This document shows, piece by piece, positions 23,362-31,354 of a DNA stretch of 48,555 nucleotides (positions are counted from its first letter, which is position 1; each line of letters begins with the position of its first letter). The notes beneath the pieces are model-generated. The model did no database searches and was not told the DNA's origin. It saw nothing but the letters and a program-made list of their open reading frames with translations. The DNA lies in assembly GCA_947584375.1 (NCBI GenBank), contig CANPWL010000014.1:1-48555 (forward strand), in the 5' to 3' direction. The DNA is from an uncultured Clostridia bacterium. GTDB lineage: Bacteria > Bacillota > Clostridia > Oscillospirales > Ruminococcaceae. The translations under genes were made by a program, and so were the position numbers.

Positions 23362-23436
23362 GTAAACATTCAAATCTATTTATGAAATTATTGTAAAAAT
23401 TATTTATCTATTTATTAACCGATTTTTTAAAAATGC

Positions 23437-23465
23437 TTGACAAAAAATAAAAACAATGCTATTAT
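23437..23465 (+). promoter_or_regulatory. Promoter of the sigma factor gene
   Basis: TTGACA (23437-23442), 17-bp spacer, TATTAT (23460-23465) preceded by TGC: a strong vegetative-type extended promoter. Confidence 0.75.
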
Positions 23466-23501
23466 ATACATAAGCATAGCAAAGTGAACGGTGGGGTCAA
23501 A

Positions 23502-24098
23502 GTGAAAGACGCTCAAAAGCTTGATTATACAAAGTTAAATGATAAAGAGTTAGTTAGTCTTTCAACGAATGATAAAAACGCAGTTTCCGAGCTTGTGCTT
23601 AGATATATTTTTATAATTGAATATAAGGCTAAAGCATATGGGAATACACCTGATGAAGTTGCCGACCTTTCACAGGAAGGTCTTATCGGACTTATCAAGG
23701 CGATTCAGACTTTTGACAAATCAAAGGGGATAAAGTTTTCAACCTATGCCAATACTTGTATTACCAACAGAATGATTTCAAGTATTTCAAAAATGAATAA
23801 GATAAGCTTTAACGAGGCTTTGAGCGATAATTTAGAAACATACTCCGAAACGGGAAATGATTTTAACAGCTATAAAAGCCCCGAAAACATTATTCTTGAA
23901 CAAGAAAAATATAAGGAGTTTATTTCACAAATTTCTTATTCACTCACTAAGCTGGAGTGGACTGTTTTTAATCTTTATTTAGAAGAAAAAACATATGGGC
24001 AAATAGCAAATGAACTTTCGCTTTCGCAAAAAGCAGTAGACAACGCTATGCAAAGGGTTAGAAAAAAGTTAAAATCAGTTATTAATAATAAAAACTAA
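23502..24098 (+). CDS. RNA polymerase sigma factor, SigH-like
   Basis: A sigma-70 family factor without region 1. Region 2 is clear (DVADLSQEGLIGLIKAI-type core binding, here ADLSQEGLIGLIKAIQTFD and FSTYANTCITNRMIS for minus-10 recognition), and region 4 has a helix-turn-helix (YGQIANELSLSQKAVDNAM). Length and architecture resemble SigH (Spo0H), the early sporulation and stationary-phase factor of Firmicutes. GTG 23502 is preferred because GGTGGGG lies just upstream; GTG 23484 is the alternative. The exact paralogue is inferred, not proven. Confidence 0.82.
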   Translation: MKDAQKLDYTKLNDKELVSLSTNDKNAVSELVLRYIFIIEYKAKAYGNTPDEVADLSQEGLIGLIKAIQTFDKSKGIKFSTYANTCITNRMISSISKMNKISFNEALSDNLETYSETGNDFNSYKSPENIILEQEKYKEFISQISYSLTKLEWTVFNLYLEEKTYGQIANELSLSQKAVDNAMQRVRKKLKSVINNKN

Positions 24099-24123
24099 TA
24101 AACCTTAGGTTTACTAATTAATA

Positions 24124-24206
24124 TGGCCGAATAGCTTAATATCAGAGCGTTGTTTATGCGGCAATCATATTCAAAGGTGTCGGTGTAAGTCCGACAAGGC
24201 ACACAA
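24124..24206 (+). ncRNA. Degenerate tRNA-like structure
   Basis: The stretch can be drawn as a tRNA. The D-arm pairs GCTT/GAGC. A weak anticodon stem GTTGT/GCAAT closes a 7-nt loop. A perfect T-arm stem (TGTCGG/CCGACA, 24178-24196) has a 7-nt loop TGTAAGT. Invariant bases fail: the T-loop lacks TTC, the acceptor stem pairs at only three of seven positions, and position 37 is a pyrimidine. It is likely a decayed tRNA or a tRNA-like leader element of the next gene. Confidence 0.35.
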
Positions 24207-24232
24207 AATTTAGCGTAAGCGAGGGAAAAATT

Positions 24233-24511
24233 ATGTTTGAAGACAAAACATTAGTTTGCAAAGAATGTGGAGAAGAATTCATATTCACAGCAGGCGAGCA
24301 GGAGTTCTATGCAGAAAAAGGCTTTGAGAATGAACCTCAAAGATGCAAGTCTTGCAGAGATGCAAGAAAGAAAGCTGCAAGAGAAAACAGAGAAATGTAC
24401 ACTGCAACTTGTGCATCGTGCGGCGGAGAAGCTAGAATTCCTTTCCAGCCCAGCGAGGATCGCCCTGTATATTGCAGCGAATGCTTTGCAAAAATGAAGG
24501 AAGCAGAATAA
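24233..24511 (+). CDS. Zinc-ribbon protein, CxxC-x17-CxxC type
   Basis: A 92-residue protein with two zinc ribbons. The N-terminal one has CKEC and CKSC (about residues 11-14 and 39-42), the C-terminal one is the exact CxxC-x17-CxxC pattern (CASC to CSEC). A basic helix (ARKKAARENRE) joins them. Small proteins of this type are common in Clostridia and are presumed nucleic-acid or ribosome associated; no function is established. ATG 24233 follows GAGGG. The tRNA-like sequence lies directly upstream in the same leader. Confidence 0.88.
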   Translation: MFEDKTLVCKECGEEFIFTAGEQEFYAEKGFENEPQRCKSCRDARKKAARENREMYTATCASCGGEARIPFQPSEDRPVYCSECFAKMKEAE

Positions 24512-24540
24512 TCTTATATATTATCGTGATTCTTTCTAAA

Positions 24541-24570
24541 GGCACTGCCGTTTTTCGGCGGTGTCTTTTT
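24541..24570 (+). terminator. Terminator of the zinc-ribbon gene
   Basis: GGCACTGCCG pairs with CGGCGGTGTC (10 bp with G-U pairs, TTTTT loop), followed by TTTTT. Confidence 0.88.
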
Positions 24571-24691
24571 GTTATATAAATACTTGATTATATTATCTTA
24601 TTTATTAAAACAAAAAACATCTCTTTTCCTTGCTCTTATTGCAAAGCATTTTATAGAATTTTCAATTTTTGTATCAAGTGGTTGAGCATAA

Positions 24692-24720
24692 ACAAATAAA
24701 GCCAAGCAAAAGCTTGGCTT
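24692..24720 (-). terminator. Terminator of tex
   Basis: Minus strand AAGCCAAGC-TTTT-GCTTGGCTT, then a T-rich tail, 7 nt past the tex stop codon. Confidence 0.88.
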
Positions 24721-24726
24721 CTATCC

Positions 24727-26922
24727 TTAATTCAACCCCTTCATGGTAAGTGAAATTCTCTTTTTCTTTTCATCAACCGAAAGAACCTTTACCTTTACTA
24801 TTTCACCGACCTTGACCACCTCAAGCGGGTGCTTGATATACTTGCTGCAAATCTGTGAAATGTGAACAAGACCGTCCTCGTGGACGCCTATATCTACGAA
24901 CACACCAAAGTCGATAACATTTCTTACTGTTCCGACAAGCTCCATACCCTCTTTTAAGTCTTTAAGCTCCATAACATCTCCGCTTCTCATAAGCGGTGCG
25001 GGAAGCTCATCACGAGGGTCTCTGCCCGGCTTGCCGAGCTCGGAGACTATATCTTCAAGCGTAGGAATACCGATTCCGATTTCGCTTGACAGTTTGGCAA
25101 TTCCCATCTCGTTAATCTTATCATTTACGCTTTCTATGTTGCTAGGTTTGAAATCGAACAAATCAAAACCGCACTTCTCCAAAAGTACTTTAGTAGCGTC
25201 ATAACTTTCAGGGTGGACGGATGTGTTATCAAGAGGGTTTTCACCGTTTGCAACACGCAAAAAACCTGCGCACTGCTCATAAGCTTTAGCTCCAAGCTTT
25301 GATACCTTTAAAAGCTCTTTGCGGGATTTGAATGCACCGTTTTCCTCACGGTATTTTACTATATTTTTGGCAATCGACGAGTTTATTCCCGAAATATATG
25401 ACAATAACGGCTGAGAGGCTGTATTCAAATCAACACCAACAGAGTTTACGCAATCCTCAACAACACCGCCTAAAGCCTCGCTCATTCTCTTTGGAGGCAT
25501 ATCGTGTTGGTACTGCCCTACTCCTATTGCTTTAGGGTCGATTTTAACAAGCTCCGCTAACGGGTCCTGAAGTCTTCTTGCTATTGATACTGCACTTCTT
25601 AATGATACGTCATATTCAGGAAATTCCTCAGCTGCAAGCTTTGATGCAGAATAAACAGACGCTCCTGCCTCAGAAACTACCATATATGAAACCTTTTGAG
25701 GTATCTCCTTAATAAGCTCTGCGACAAACGCCTCGCTTTCACGTGAAGCTGTTCCGTTGCCGATTGCAATTGTTGTTACACCGTGCTTTGCAATAAGAGC
25801 CGAAAGCTTTTTCTTTGCCTCCTCTGTTTTGTTCTGCGGAGGGGTGGGATATACCACAGTTGTTTCCAAGACCTTGCCTGTATCGTCAACGACCGCTATT
25901 TTACAGCCTGTTCTGTAAGCAGGGTCAAGACCTAATGTAACACTGTTTTTTACAGGAGGCTGCATAAGGAGTTGCCTTAAATTCGATGAGAAAACCTTTA
26001 TTGCTCCCTCGTCAGCGTTTTCGGTAAGCTCTGCTCTTATTTCACGTTCAATTGAGGGATAAATAAGTCTTTTATAGCTGTCGTCGCAAGCTGCGCCAAC
26101 ATAAGCCGCACAAGTGCTGTCATTTATAACATACTTGCTCCTGCATGCTCTTTCTCCAGCACCTTCATTTATTGTAACGCTAACCTTTAAAAAGCCCTCT
26201 TTCTCACCCCTGTCAATTGCAAGAATACGGTGACCTGTGATTTTTGAAACAGATTCGCAGAAATCGTAATAATTTTCATATACGCTTTCGGCGTTTTCAT
26301 CGGCGGCTTTGGAGGTTATCTTTCCTATCTGCATAAACATATTTCTGATGTATTTTCTCAGCACAGCATTGTCGGATACGTCCTCAGCAATAATATCCAT
26401 AGCACCGTTTAAAGCTTCATCTATATCACAGACGAGCATTTCTCTGGCTTTTTTATCATCCCCTGCTTCATTAATTGCGTCAATTGAAGAAACAAACCGT
26501 TCTGCTTCGGCTTTCGGGTCAGTATCGGGATTTTGTTCAAGAAGTATTTCAGCCAGCGGCTCAAGTCCCTTCGCTCTTGCAACAGACGCTCTTGTTTTTC
26601 TCTTTTGCTTAAACGGTCTGTAAATGTCCTCAACCTCAACCAGAGTTTTTGCAGCCTCAATTGCAGATTCTATTTCATCGGTCATCTTTTCCTGCTCGGT
26701 AATTGACGAACGAATCTCTTCTTTTCTCTTCACAAGATTTCTCAGATATGTAAGACGATCGAAAATTTCTCTTAAGATCTGGTCGTCAAGCGAGCCGGTC
26801 ATTTCCTTCCTATATCTTGCGATAAACGGTATTGTTTTGTCATCATCGATAAGCTCAACTGTATTGTTGATTTGTTCCTGCCTTAAACCGAACTCCTCGG
26901 CAAGGGTTTTTAAAATGTCCAT
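24727..26922 (-). CDS. tex: Tex-family S1 RNA-binding protein
   Basis: Tex is a conserved nucleic-acid-binding protein linked to transcription and stress tolerance. Domains in order: helical N-terminus (FGLRQEQINNTVELIDDDKTIPFIARYRKE), a YqgF-like domain (LGLDPAYRTGCKIAVVD, about 335-460), helix-hairpin-helix repeats (VDLNTASQPLLSYISGI, about 495-560), and a C-terminal S1 domain (VGTVRNVIDFGVFVDIGV, about 657-728). The 731-aa length is normal. ATG start behind AGAGGTAACC on the minus strand; it has its own promoter and terminator, so it is monocistronic. Confidence 0.96.
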   Translation of the reverse strand: MDILKTLAEEFGLRQEQINNTVELIDDDKTIPFIARYRKEMTGSLDDQILREIFDRLTYLRNLVKRKEEIRSSITEQEKMTDEIESAIEAAKTLVEVEDIYRPFKQKRKTRASVARAKGLEPLAEILLEQNPDTDPKAEAERFVSSIDAINEAGDDKKAREMLVCDIDEALNGAMDIIAEDVSDNAVLRKYIRNMFMQIGKITSKAADENAESVYENYYDFCESVSKITGHRILAIDRGEKEGFLKVSVTINEGAGERACRSKYVINDSTCAAYVGAACDDSYKRLIYPSIEREIRAELTENADEGAIKVFSSNLRQLLMQPPVKNSVTLGLDPAYRTGCKIAVVDDTGKVLETTVVYPTPPQNKTEEAKKKLSALIAKHGVTTIAIGNGTASRESEAFVAELIKEIPQKVSYMVVSEAGASVYSASKLAAEEFPEYDVSLRSAVSIARRLQDPLAELVKIDPKAIGVGQYQHDMPPKRMSEALGGVVEDCVNSVGVDLNTASQPLLSYISGINSSIAKNIVKYREENGAFKSRKELLKVSKLGAKAYEQCAGFLRVANGENPLDNTSVHPESYDATKVLLEKCGFDLFDFKPSNIESVNDKINEMGIAKLSSEIGIGIPTLEDIVSELGKPGRDPRDELPAPLMRSGDVMELKDLKEGMELVGTVRNVIDFGVFVDIGVHEDGLVHISQICSKYIKHPLEVVKVGEIVKVKVLSVDEKKKRISLTMKGLN

Positions 26923-26955
26923 AAGGTTACCTCTTTTTACATATTTATATATTTA

Positions 26956-26984
26956 ATTTTAACACAATAAACAAGTTTTCACAA
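26956..26984 (-). promoter_or_regulatory. tex promoter
   Basis: Minus strand TTGTGA (26979-26984), 17-bp spacer, TAAAAT (26956-26961) preceded by TGT (extended minus-10). Confidence 0.55.
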
Positions 26985-27002
26985 GTCGATTTTACATGGA
27001 TG

Positions 27003-27031
27003 TTGCATTTTTTTAATTAATGTTATATACT
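27003..27031 (+). promoter_or_regulatory. Promoter of the patatin gene
   Basis: TTGCAT (27003-27008), 17-bp spacer, TATACT (27026-27031). Divergent from the tex promoter. Confidence 0.5.
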
Positions 27032-27085
27032 TTAATTAAATATTTTTATTAATGGAGAAATTCTCCTCAAAGAAAGCTGATAAAT

Positions 27086-27937
27086 ATGAAGATAGGTTTG
27101 ATTCTGGAAGGCGGAGCAAGCAGAACGGTTTTTTCCTGCGGAGTTATGGACGTTTTACTTGCGAATAACATAATTACCGATATGGTTATAGGAACTTCAG
27201 CAGGTATTGCATTCGGAGTTTCTTATGCGTCATTGCAAAGGGAGAGAAATTTACATCTTGCGTCAGAATATATGGGTGATAAAAGATATATGGGTATACG
27301 ACATCTTTTTAACCGAAAAAATAAAAGCTACTACAATATGCAGTTTGTCTACGACGATGTACCTAATATTCATCTTCCATTTGACTGGAATGCATTTCAG
27401 AATTTTAAAGGCGATGTTATTGGTGTTTGCACTAATGTTCAAACAGGCAAAGCAGAGTACCTTCCCGTTTCAAGAACAGACAAAACTTTACCTGTTTTAA
27501 GGGCAAGCTGTGCGCTTCCTATATTATTTCCTTTCATCAGCATTGATGGAAAGGATTATCTGGACGGAGGAATTTCAGATTCTATACCTTATAAGTATGC
27601 TTTAGAACAAGGCTGCGATAAAGCTATTGTTGTGCTTACCCGTGAAAGAGGCTATGTAAAGCATACAGGGAAAAGCGTTAAGCTGGCGGAAAAGCTATAC
27701 AAAAAATATCCCGAACTTGTTAAGGCACTAGATTCAAGAGCCGATAATTACAACAATCAGATCAAAGAATTAAGAGCTCTTGAGCGTGACGGCAAGGTAT
27801 TTGTGATTGAGCCTGTAACCACAATGGGAGTTAAAAGAACAGAGGGAAATCCGAATAAGCTTTTACCATTGTACTATCACGGAGTAAGTGTAACCGAAGA
27901 TAATATAAATGCCTTAAAAAGCTACTTAAATGTGTAA
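27086..27937 (+). CDS. Patatin-like phospholipase
   Basis: A lipid acyl hydrolase of the patatin family with a Ser-Asp dyad. The oxyanion-hole loop is LEGGASRTVFSCG near residues 7-19, the nucleophile S38 is in GTSAG, and the catalytic D160 is in DGGISDSIP. The 283-residue length and the KTLPVLRASCALPILFPF segment match the bacterial subgroup that contains E. coli YjjU. No signal peptide, so it acts inside the cell; the substrate is unknown. It lies 20 bp before a metallophosphoesterase gene and is probably cotranscribed with it. Confidence 0.92.
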   Translation: MKIGLILEGGASRTVFSCGVMDVLLANNIITDMVIGTSAGIAFGVSYASLQRERNLHLASEYMGDKRYMGIRHLFNRKNKSYYNMQFVYDDVPNIHLPFDWNAFQNFKGDVIGVCTNVQTGKAEYLPVSRTDKTLPVLRASCALPILFPFISIDGKDYLDGGISDSIPYKYALEQGCDKAIVVLTRERGYVKHTGKSVKLAEKLYKKYPELVKALDSRADNYNNQIKELRALERDGKVFVIEPVTTMGVKRTEGNPNKLLPLYYHGVSVTEDNINALKSYLNV

Positions 27938-27957
27938 TTGCTTAGAAAGGATATAAT

Positions 27958-28785
27958 ATGATTGCCAAAATTATAATCGGTATAATTATTTCAGCTTTGA
28001 TAATATTTATGATTATTGAAAATAAACTGTATGATACTACAAAAATCGAAATTAAATCAAAAGGCTTGCCTGACAGTTTTGACGGAGTTAAAATTGCACA
28101 TCTTTCCGATTTGCATCTAAAAACTTCTCATAAGTTTGACTATAAAATTATTTCAATAACTCGTGAGCTTGAACCTGATTATATTTTTCTCACGGGCGAC
28201 CTCATTACAAGAAATCAGACCGAATTAAAAAAGCAAAAGGATTTTGTAAAGTATTTAAGTGAAATCGCCCCTGTGTATTTCGTTTTCGGCAATCACGAAA
28301 ACGACGCTGACGATGAAGTTCAAAAAGAGCTTTTGAATTTTCCGTTTACAGTTTTAAATAACAAAAGCATAAGTCTTGAACGAGGCGAAAACAGCATTTC
28401 CCTTTCAGGTGTAAATATTGAACCTAAATACTATATGGGTGAAAGCTTTGACTATAAGAATATTCCTTATTTGAACGCAGAAAAACTTACAAAACTTATT
28501 GGCGAGAAAAATCACGGTTTTAACATTCTTCTCTCCCACAATCCTAAGTTTTTAAATTCCTATTCCGAGTGGGGCGCTGATTTAGTTTTTTCGGGACACG
28601 TTCACGGCGGTTCAGTCAGGCTTTTTGGCAAGGGCTTATTGTCGCCTGAAAGAAAATTTTTTCCTCCGTTTACAGAAGGTGTTTATAAATGCGGCGAAAC
28701 ACGGATGGTGGTTTCAAGAGGGCTGGGAAAATTCAGGCTATTCAATCATAAGGAAATTATACTTTGTACTTTAAAACAGGAATAA
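27958..28785 (+). CDS. Membrane-anchored metallophosphoesterase, YkuE/YaeI-like
   Basis: A 275-residue calcineurin-type phosphoesterase with an N-terminal membrane helix (about 1-20) that leaves the catalytic domain outside. The metal ligands are in SDLHL, GDLITRN, GNHEND, LLSHNP and SGHVHGGSVR, the complete set. Members such as YkuE and YaeI are thought to act at the envelope; YaeI acts on lipid A precursors in Proteobacteria, which cannot apply to a monoderm, so the substrate is open. Starts 20 bp after the patatin gene behind AAAGGAT. Confidence 0.9.
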   Translation: MIAKIIIGIIISALIIFMIIENKLYDTTKIEIKSKGLPDSFDGVKIAHLSDLHLKTSHKFDYKIISITRELEPDYIFLTGDLITRNQTELKKQKDFVKYLSEIAPVYFVFGNHENDADDEVQKELLNFPFTVLNNKSISLERGENSISLSGVNIEPKYYMGESFDYKNIPYLNAEKLTKLIGEKNHGFNILLSHNPKFLNSYSEWGADLVFSGHVHGGSVRLFGKGLLSPERKFFPPFTEGVYKCGETRMVVSRGLGKFRLFNHKEIILCTLKQE

Positions 28786-28878
28786 ACTTTGCTATATGAA
28801 AGGCATCATCGGTCAACCATCGTAGGTTAGCTTTTTAGTATCGTTACAAGTTAATATAAATATAAATGAATATAAAAA

Positions 28879-28907
28879 AATCCGGATATCGAGATGGTAT
28901 CCGGATT
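28879..28907. terminator. Bidirectional terminator
   Basis: AATCCGGATA and TATCCGGATT (10-bp perfect stem, 9-nt loop) with A and T tracts on each side. It lies between the convergent phosphoesterase and XRE genes and just touches the stop codon of the latter. Confidence 0.85.
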
Positions 28908-29130
28908 AATTTTGTGTATTGTCTTTTTTTGAAAATTCCTTTCCTGTTATAAGAAAGTCTATTGACTTGTTAAAGTAGAGAGACATTTTCACAAGCATAT
29001 CAAGGCTTGGCTCACGTCTGCCGTTTTCGTAGTGGGAAAGGGCTTCGCGAGTGATGTTTAAATCAAAAGCCACCTGCTGTTGGCTTAAATGACGAGCTTT
29101 TCTTACAAGCCGTAGTCCCTGCATACACAT
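28906..29130 (-). CDS. XRE-family helix-turn-helix regulator
   Basis: A 74-residue DNA-binding protein with one Cro/C1-type domain: RKARHLSQQQVAFDLNITREALSHYENGRREPSLDMLVKM contains the full five-helix layout, with QQQVAFDL and TREALSHYE as the helix-turn-helix. No sensor domain is present. It is transcribed away from a lipoprotein gene, and the shared 146-bp region holds several palindromes that are likely its operators. It probably represses the lipoprotein gene and perhaps itself. Confidence 0.9.
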   Translation of the reverse strand: MCMQGLRLVRKARHLSQQQVAFDLNITREALSHYENGRREPSLDMLVKMSLYFNKSIDFLITGKEFSKKDNTQN

Positions 29131-29179
29131 AACCGTTTCTCCGTTAACTTACATTTTTCAAACTTTTTTAAAAATCCCC

Positions 29180-29208
29180 TTGACATTATTGTAACATTCT
29201 GTTACACT
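29180..29208 (+). promoter_or_regulatory. Lipoprotein gene promoter
   Basis: TTGACA (29180-29185), 17-bp spacer, TACACT (29203-29208). A palindromic operator covers the spacer and minus-10, so binding there would block RNA polymerase. Confidence 0.75.
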
Positions 29209-29254
29209 ATTTATGTTACGTTTTGTAACAATTTATAAGTTTACAATATTGTAA
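29190..29254. promoter_or_regulatory. Operator cluster for the XRE regulator
   Basis: Inverted repeat 1 is TGTAACA-ttc-TGTTACA (29190-29206). Inverted repeat 2 is TGTTAC-gttt-TGTAACA, opposite polarity (29214-29230). Together they make four half sites spaced 10, 14 and 10 bp. A third palindrome TTACAATATTGTAA lies at 29241-29254. The first overlaps the promoter. Confidence 0.7.
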
Positions 29255-29276
29255 GTTAATTCTAGGAGGAAGTTGT

Positions 29277-30149
29277 ATGAAACACAAAAGAATATTATCA
29301 TTGATATCAGCAGCAGTAGTGGCGTTGTCATTAGTTGCGTGTACAAAACCATCAAAAAATCAGTCAGGCTCAAAAGAAAGTTCAGCTAAAAGCGACGAAA
29401 TATCAATGAAAGATATTGATTGGTCTATTGATTCAAATGTTATTGACGGAGAGCGTTATGTTTTAATGAATTATACAAATAACTCACCTTTTGTTATATG
29501 TGGGCTTGAGATTTCGTTTACAGAAAAGGATAATATTACTGATGAAGAGAAAGAAAAATATTATTCTGAGGTTGCAAAAGCATTTGATTTAAGCAATGAA
29601 GATTTGGCTAAGACAAAAGAGGAAAAAATTGCTATGAACGCTAAAACCGAAAAAATCGCAGCTGTTGGCGAATCGGTTTCTAATATTTACTGTTATTATT
29701 ACAGCGGTTCTTATAGGGTTAAGGACATAAATCATTATAATTTAGTAACACCGGATATTGCGACAATACGATACATAAACGGTGAAAGGATATACACTGT
29801 TAATTATGACTTTATATCAGACAAATATAATATAGACGATGAAACTGTTAAAGCATATCAGTGGTCAACTACTGATTTAGGTAATCACATTCCTAAACCC
29901 GATGTTTATGTGGTTGAATCTTATGACGTAGACGATGAGAGTAATTTTAATTTCCATGCATATGGAATGTCTTTAGATCAGTTCAACGCTTATGTTGAAG
30001 AATGTAAAAAGCAAGGATATACCGTCAATGCGAGCAGTTCTGAAGGTGATTATTCTGCTGATAACAAAGATAAGTATCATATAGATCTCTACTACTTTAA
30101 AGGGGATAATAAAATGAGTGGTTCTATTGATGCTCCGGAGAAAAAATAA
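29277..30149 (+). CDS. Putative lipoprotein of unknown function
   Basis: A 290-residue exported protein. Its signal peptide ends in a lipobox (LSLVAC, Cys at residue 22), so it should be anchored to the outer face of the membrane. A Ser/Lys-rich linker follows, then a domain rich in Tyr, Asp and Glu, with VLMNYTNNSPFVICGLEISF resembling a beta-sandwich strand pair. No enzyme motif is seen. AGGAGGA precedes the ATG. Strong operators upstream suggest tight control by the divergent XRE protein. A protein-fragment remnant follows in another frame. Confidence 0.82.
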   Translation: MKHKRILSLISAAVVALSLVACTKPSKNQSGSKESSAKSDEISMKDIDWSIDSNVIDGERYVLMNYTNNSPFVICGLEISFTEKDNITDEEKEKYYSEVAKAFDLSNEDLAKTKEEKIAMNAKTEKIAAVGESVSNIYCYYYSGSYRVKDINHYNLVTPDIATIRYINGERIYTVNYDFISDKYNIDDETVKAYQWSTTDLGNHIPKPDVYVVESYDVDDESNFNFHAYGMSLDQFNAYVEECKKQGYTVNASSSEGDYSADNKDKYHIDLYYFKGDNKMSGSIDAPEKK

Positions 30150-30156
30150 TTAAAAA

Positions 30157-30294
30157 GATACGGCTTTTATCTCAGATGGCGGCAATAAATTCTTAAATCA
30201 AAAGTATTTTGTCAAAGTCAGAGCATATAAGAAAGCAAACGGCAATACATATTACGGCAAATGGAGCAAGGCTGTTAAGAAAAAGGTAAAATAA
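30157..30294 (+). pseudogene. Fragment of a fibronectin-III-like surface protein
   Basis: A 45-codon frame without start codon or ribosome site encodes a tail such as KYFVKVRAYKKANGNTYYGKW followed by SKAVKKKVK and stop. This is the typical end of Fn3-type repeats in clostridial surface proteins. It directly follows the lipoprotein stop codon and precedes a terminator, so it is probably the remnant of a larger gene deleted or overwritten here. Confidence 0.7.
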
Positions 30295-30300
30295 ATATCA

Positions 30301-30339
30301 AAAGCGTTCAGGTCAATAAAACGACCCGAACGCTTTTTT
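30301..30339 (+). terminator. Terminator after the lipoprotein unit
   Basis: AAAGCGTTC-a-GGTC pairs with GACC-c-GAACGCTTT, followed by TTTTC. Likely the original terminator of the truncated surface protein gene. Confidence 0.88.
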
Positions 30340-30404
30340 CGTTGTATAAGCATTAACATTAAATTGAGTTTACGCATACTATAAAATATGATTTAATAAT
30401 CATT

Positions 30405-30929
30405 TCACCTAAATGAACTGAAATTTAAAACATCACTTTTATTTGGTGATTTTATCAAATCAACGTGAGAGCACATAATGCCTGCATCGGTAATATCTAT
30501 AAAAGCATAGCTTGGAGGATTACCGTCACGAGGCTGAGAAGCACTGCCCGGATTAAGCATATGGACGCCCTCTGTATAAGTGTAGTACCTGCAATGGGTA
30601 TGACCGAAACATAAAATATGAGCGTAATTTTCCTTGGCAAGATAAAATAGATTATCGGTTGAGTATTTAGCGTTATATCTGTGACCGTGAGTGTATATAA
30701 TTTTAATGTTTTTATATGAGTATGTTCCGATCAATGGAGAATCGTCCAAAAAATCGCAGTTTCCTTTAACGCTTAAAATCTTTTTATTTGGATAAAGCTT
30801 TCTTATTTGTCTAAGTTCCCTTTCCCCGTCGCCAAGAAAAATAAAAGTAGAAACATCTTGATTTTTTTCAAAAATTTCTTTCATAACACGGAAGTTACCA
30901 TGTGTATCAGAAAAAACAATTATCCTCAA
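30405..30929 (-). CDS. Metallophosphoesterase, YfcE/MJ0936 type
   Basis: A small cytoplasmic phosphodiesterase-type enzyme. Metal-binding motifs: SDTHGN, GDGERE, GNCDF, YTHGHRY and GHTHCR, then the family end NPGSASQPRDG. I place the start at TTG 30929 because the AAAGGAGG site lies 8 nt upstream on the minus strand; an open frame from 30950 would place that site inside the gene. About 174 residues, normal for the family. Substrate unknown. Usually next to rdgB/rph in related bacteria; here it stands alone. Confidence 0.9.
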   Translation of the reverse strand: MRIIVFSDTHGNFRVMKEIFEKNQDVSTFIFLGDGERELRQIRKLYPNKKILSVKGNCDFLDDSPLIGTYSYKNIKIIYTHGHRYNAKYSTDNLFYLAKENYAHILCFGHTHCRYYTYTEGVHMLNPGSASQPRDGNPPSYAFIDITDAGIMCSHVDLIKSPNKSDVLNFSSFR

Positions 30930-31067
30930 TGGGCAATCCTCCTTTGACAATATTATTGGTCTATTTTTTACAATTATATCATAATAATTATTGAATTACA
31001 TTAAATATCTTTTAATTAATAGTATTATTGATGAAAGATTTTATACTAAAGTTAGCAGAAAGGCACA

Positions 31068-31313
31068 GTGATTAATATGAAAATGAATAAAAATCAATAT
31101 AACGGACTCTTAAACCTTGCAAGCAAAAAGCTTGGTACAACGCCTGAGGCGCTTCAGGCACAGATTGAGGGAGGCAAATTTGATAAAGCACTTGCAAGTA
31201 TGAATCCTACCGACAGTAAAAGGCTAAAAGAAGCGCTATCCAATCCAAAGGTTGCAGAAAAAATACTTTCAACACCGCAGGCTCAGGAGATCTATAAAAA
31301 GCTGACGAAGTAA
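31068..31313 (+). CDS. Small conserved helical protein (81 aa), first of a trio
   Basis: An 81-residue all-helical soluble protein: NKNQYNGLLNLASKKLGTTP, then Gly/Asp linkers, DSKRLKEALSNPKVAEKIL and STPQAQEIYKKL. The repeated pattern of short helices separated by NP/TP caps is seen in small Clostridia proteins of unknown function. GTG 31068 has AAAGG 4 nt upstream; ATG 31077 is an alternative. It begins a three-gene run (to 32342) that ends at a terminator, with 41 bp to the next start. Confidence 0.75.
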   Translation: MINMKMNKNQYNGLLNLASKKLGTTPEALQAQIEGGKFDKALASMNPTDSKRLKEALSNPKVAEKILSTPQAQEIYKKLTK

Positions 31314-31354
31314 ATTAAAATTTCAGTAAAAATTCAATGTTCGGAGGCGATAAA

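Noticed and set aside
24124-24206. Functional tRNA gene
   Set aside because: T-loop lacks TTC, acceptor stem pairs at three of seven positions, and the anticodon loop has a pyrimidine at position 37; kept only as a tRNA-like element.
28795-28850. Riboswitch or terminator after the YkuE-like gene
   Set aside because: Only a four-pair stem (AACC/GGTT) can be drawn and no conserved RNA motif is recognisable; the good terminator is at 28879-28907.
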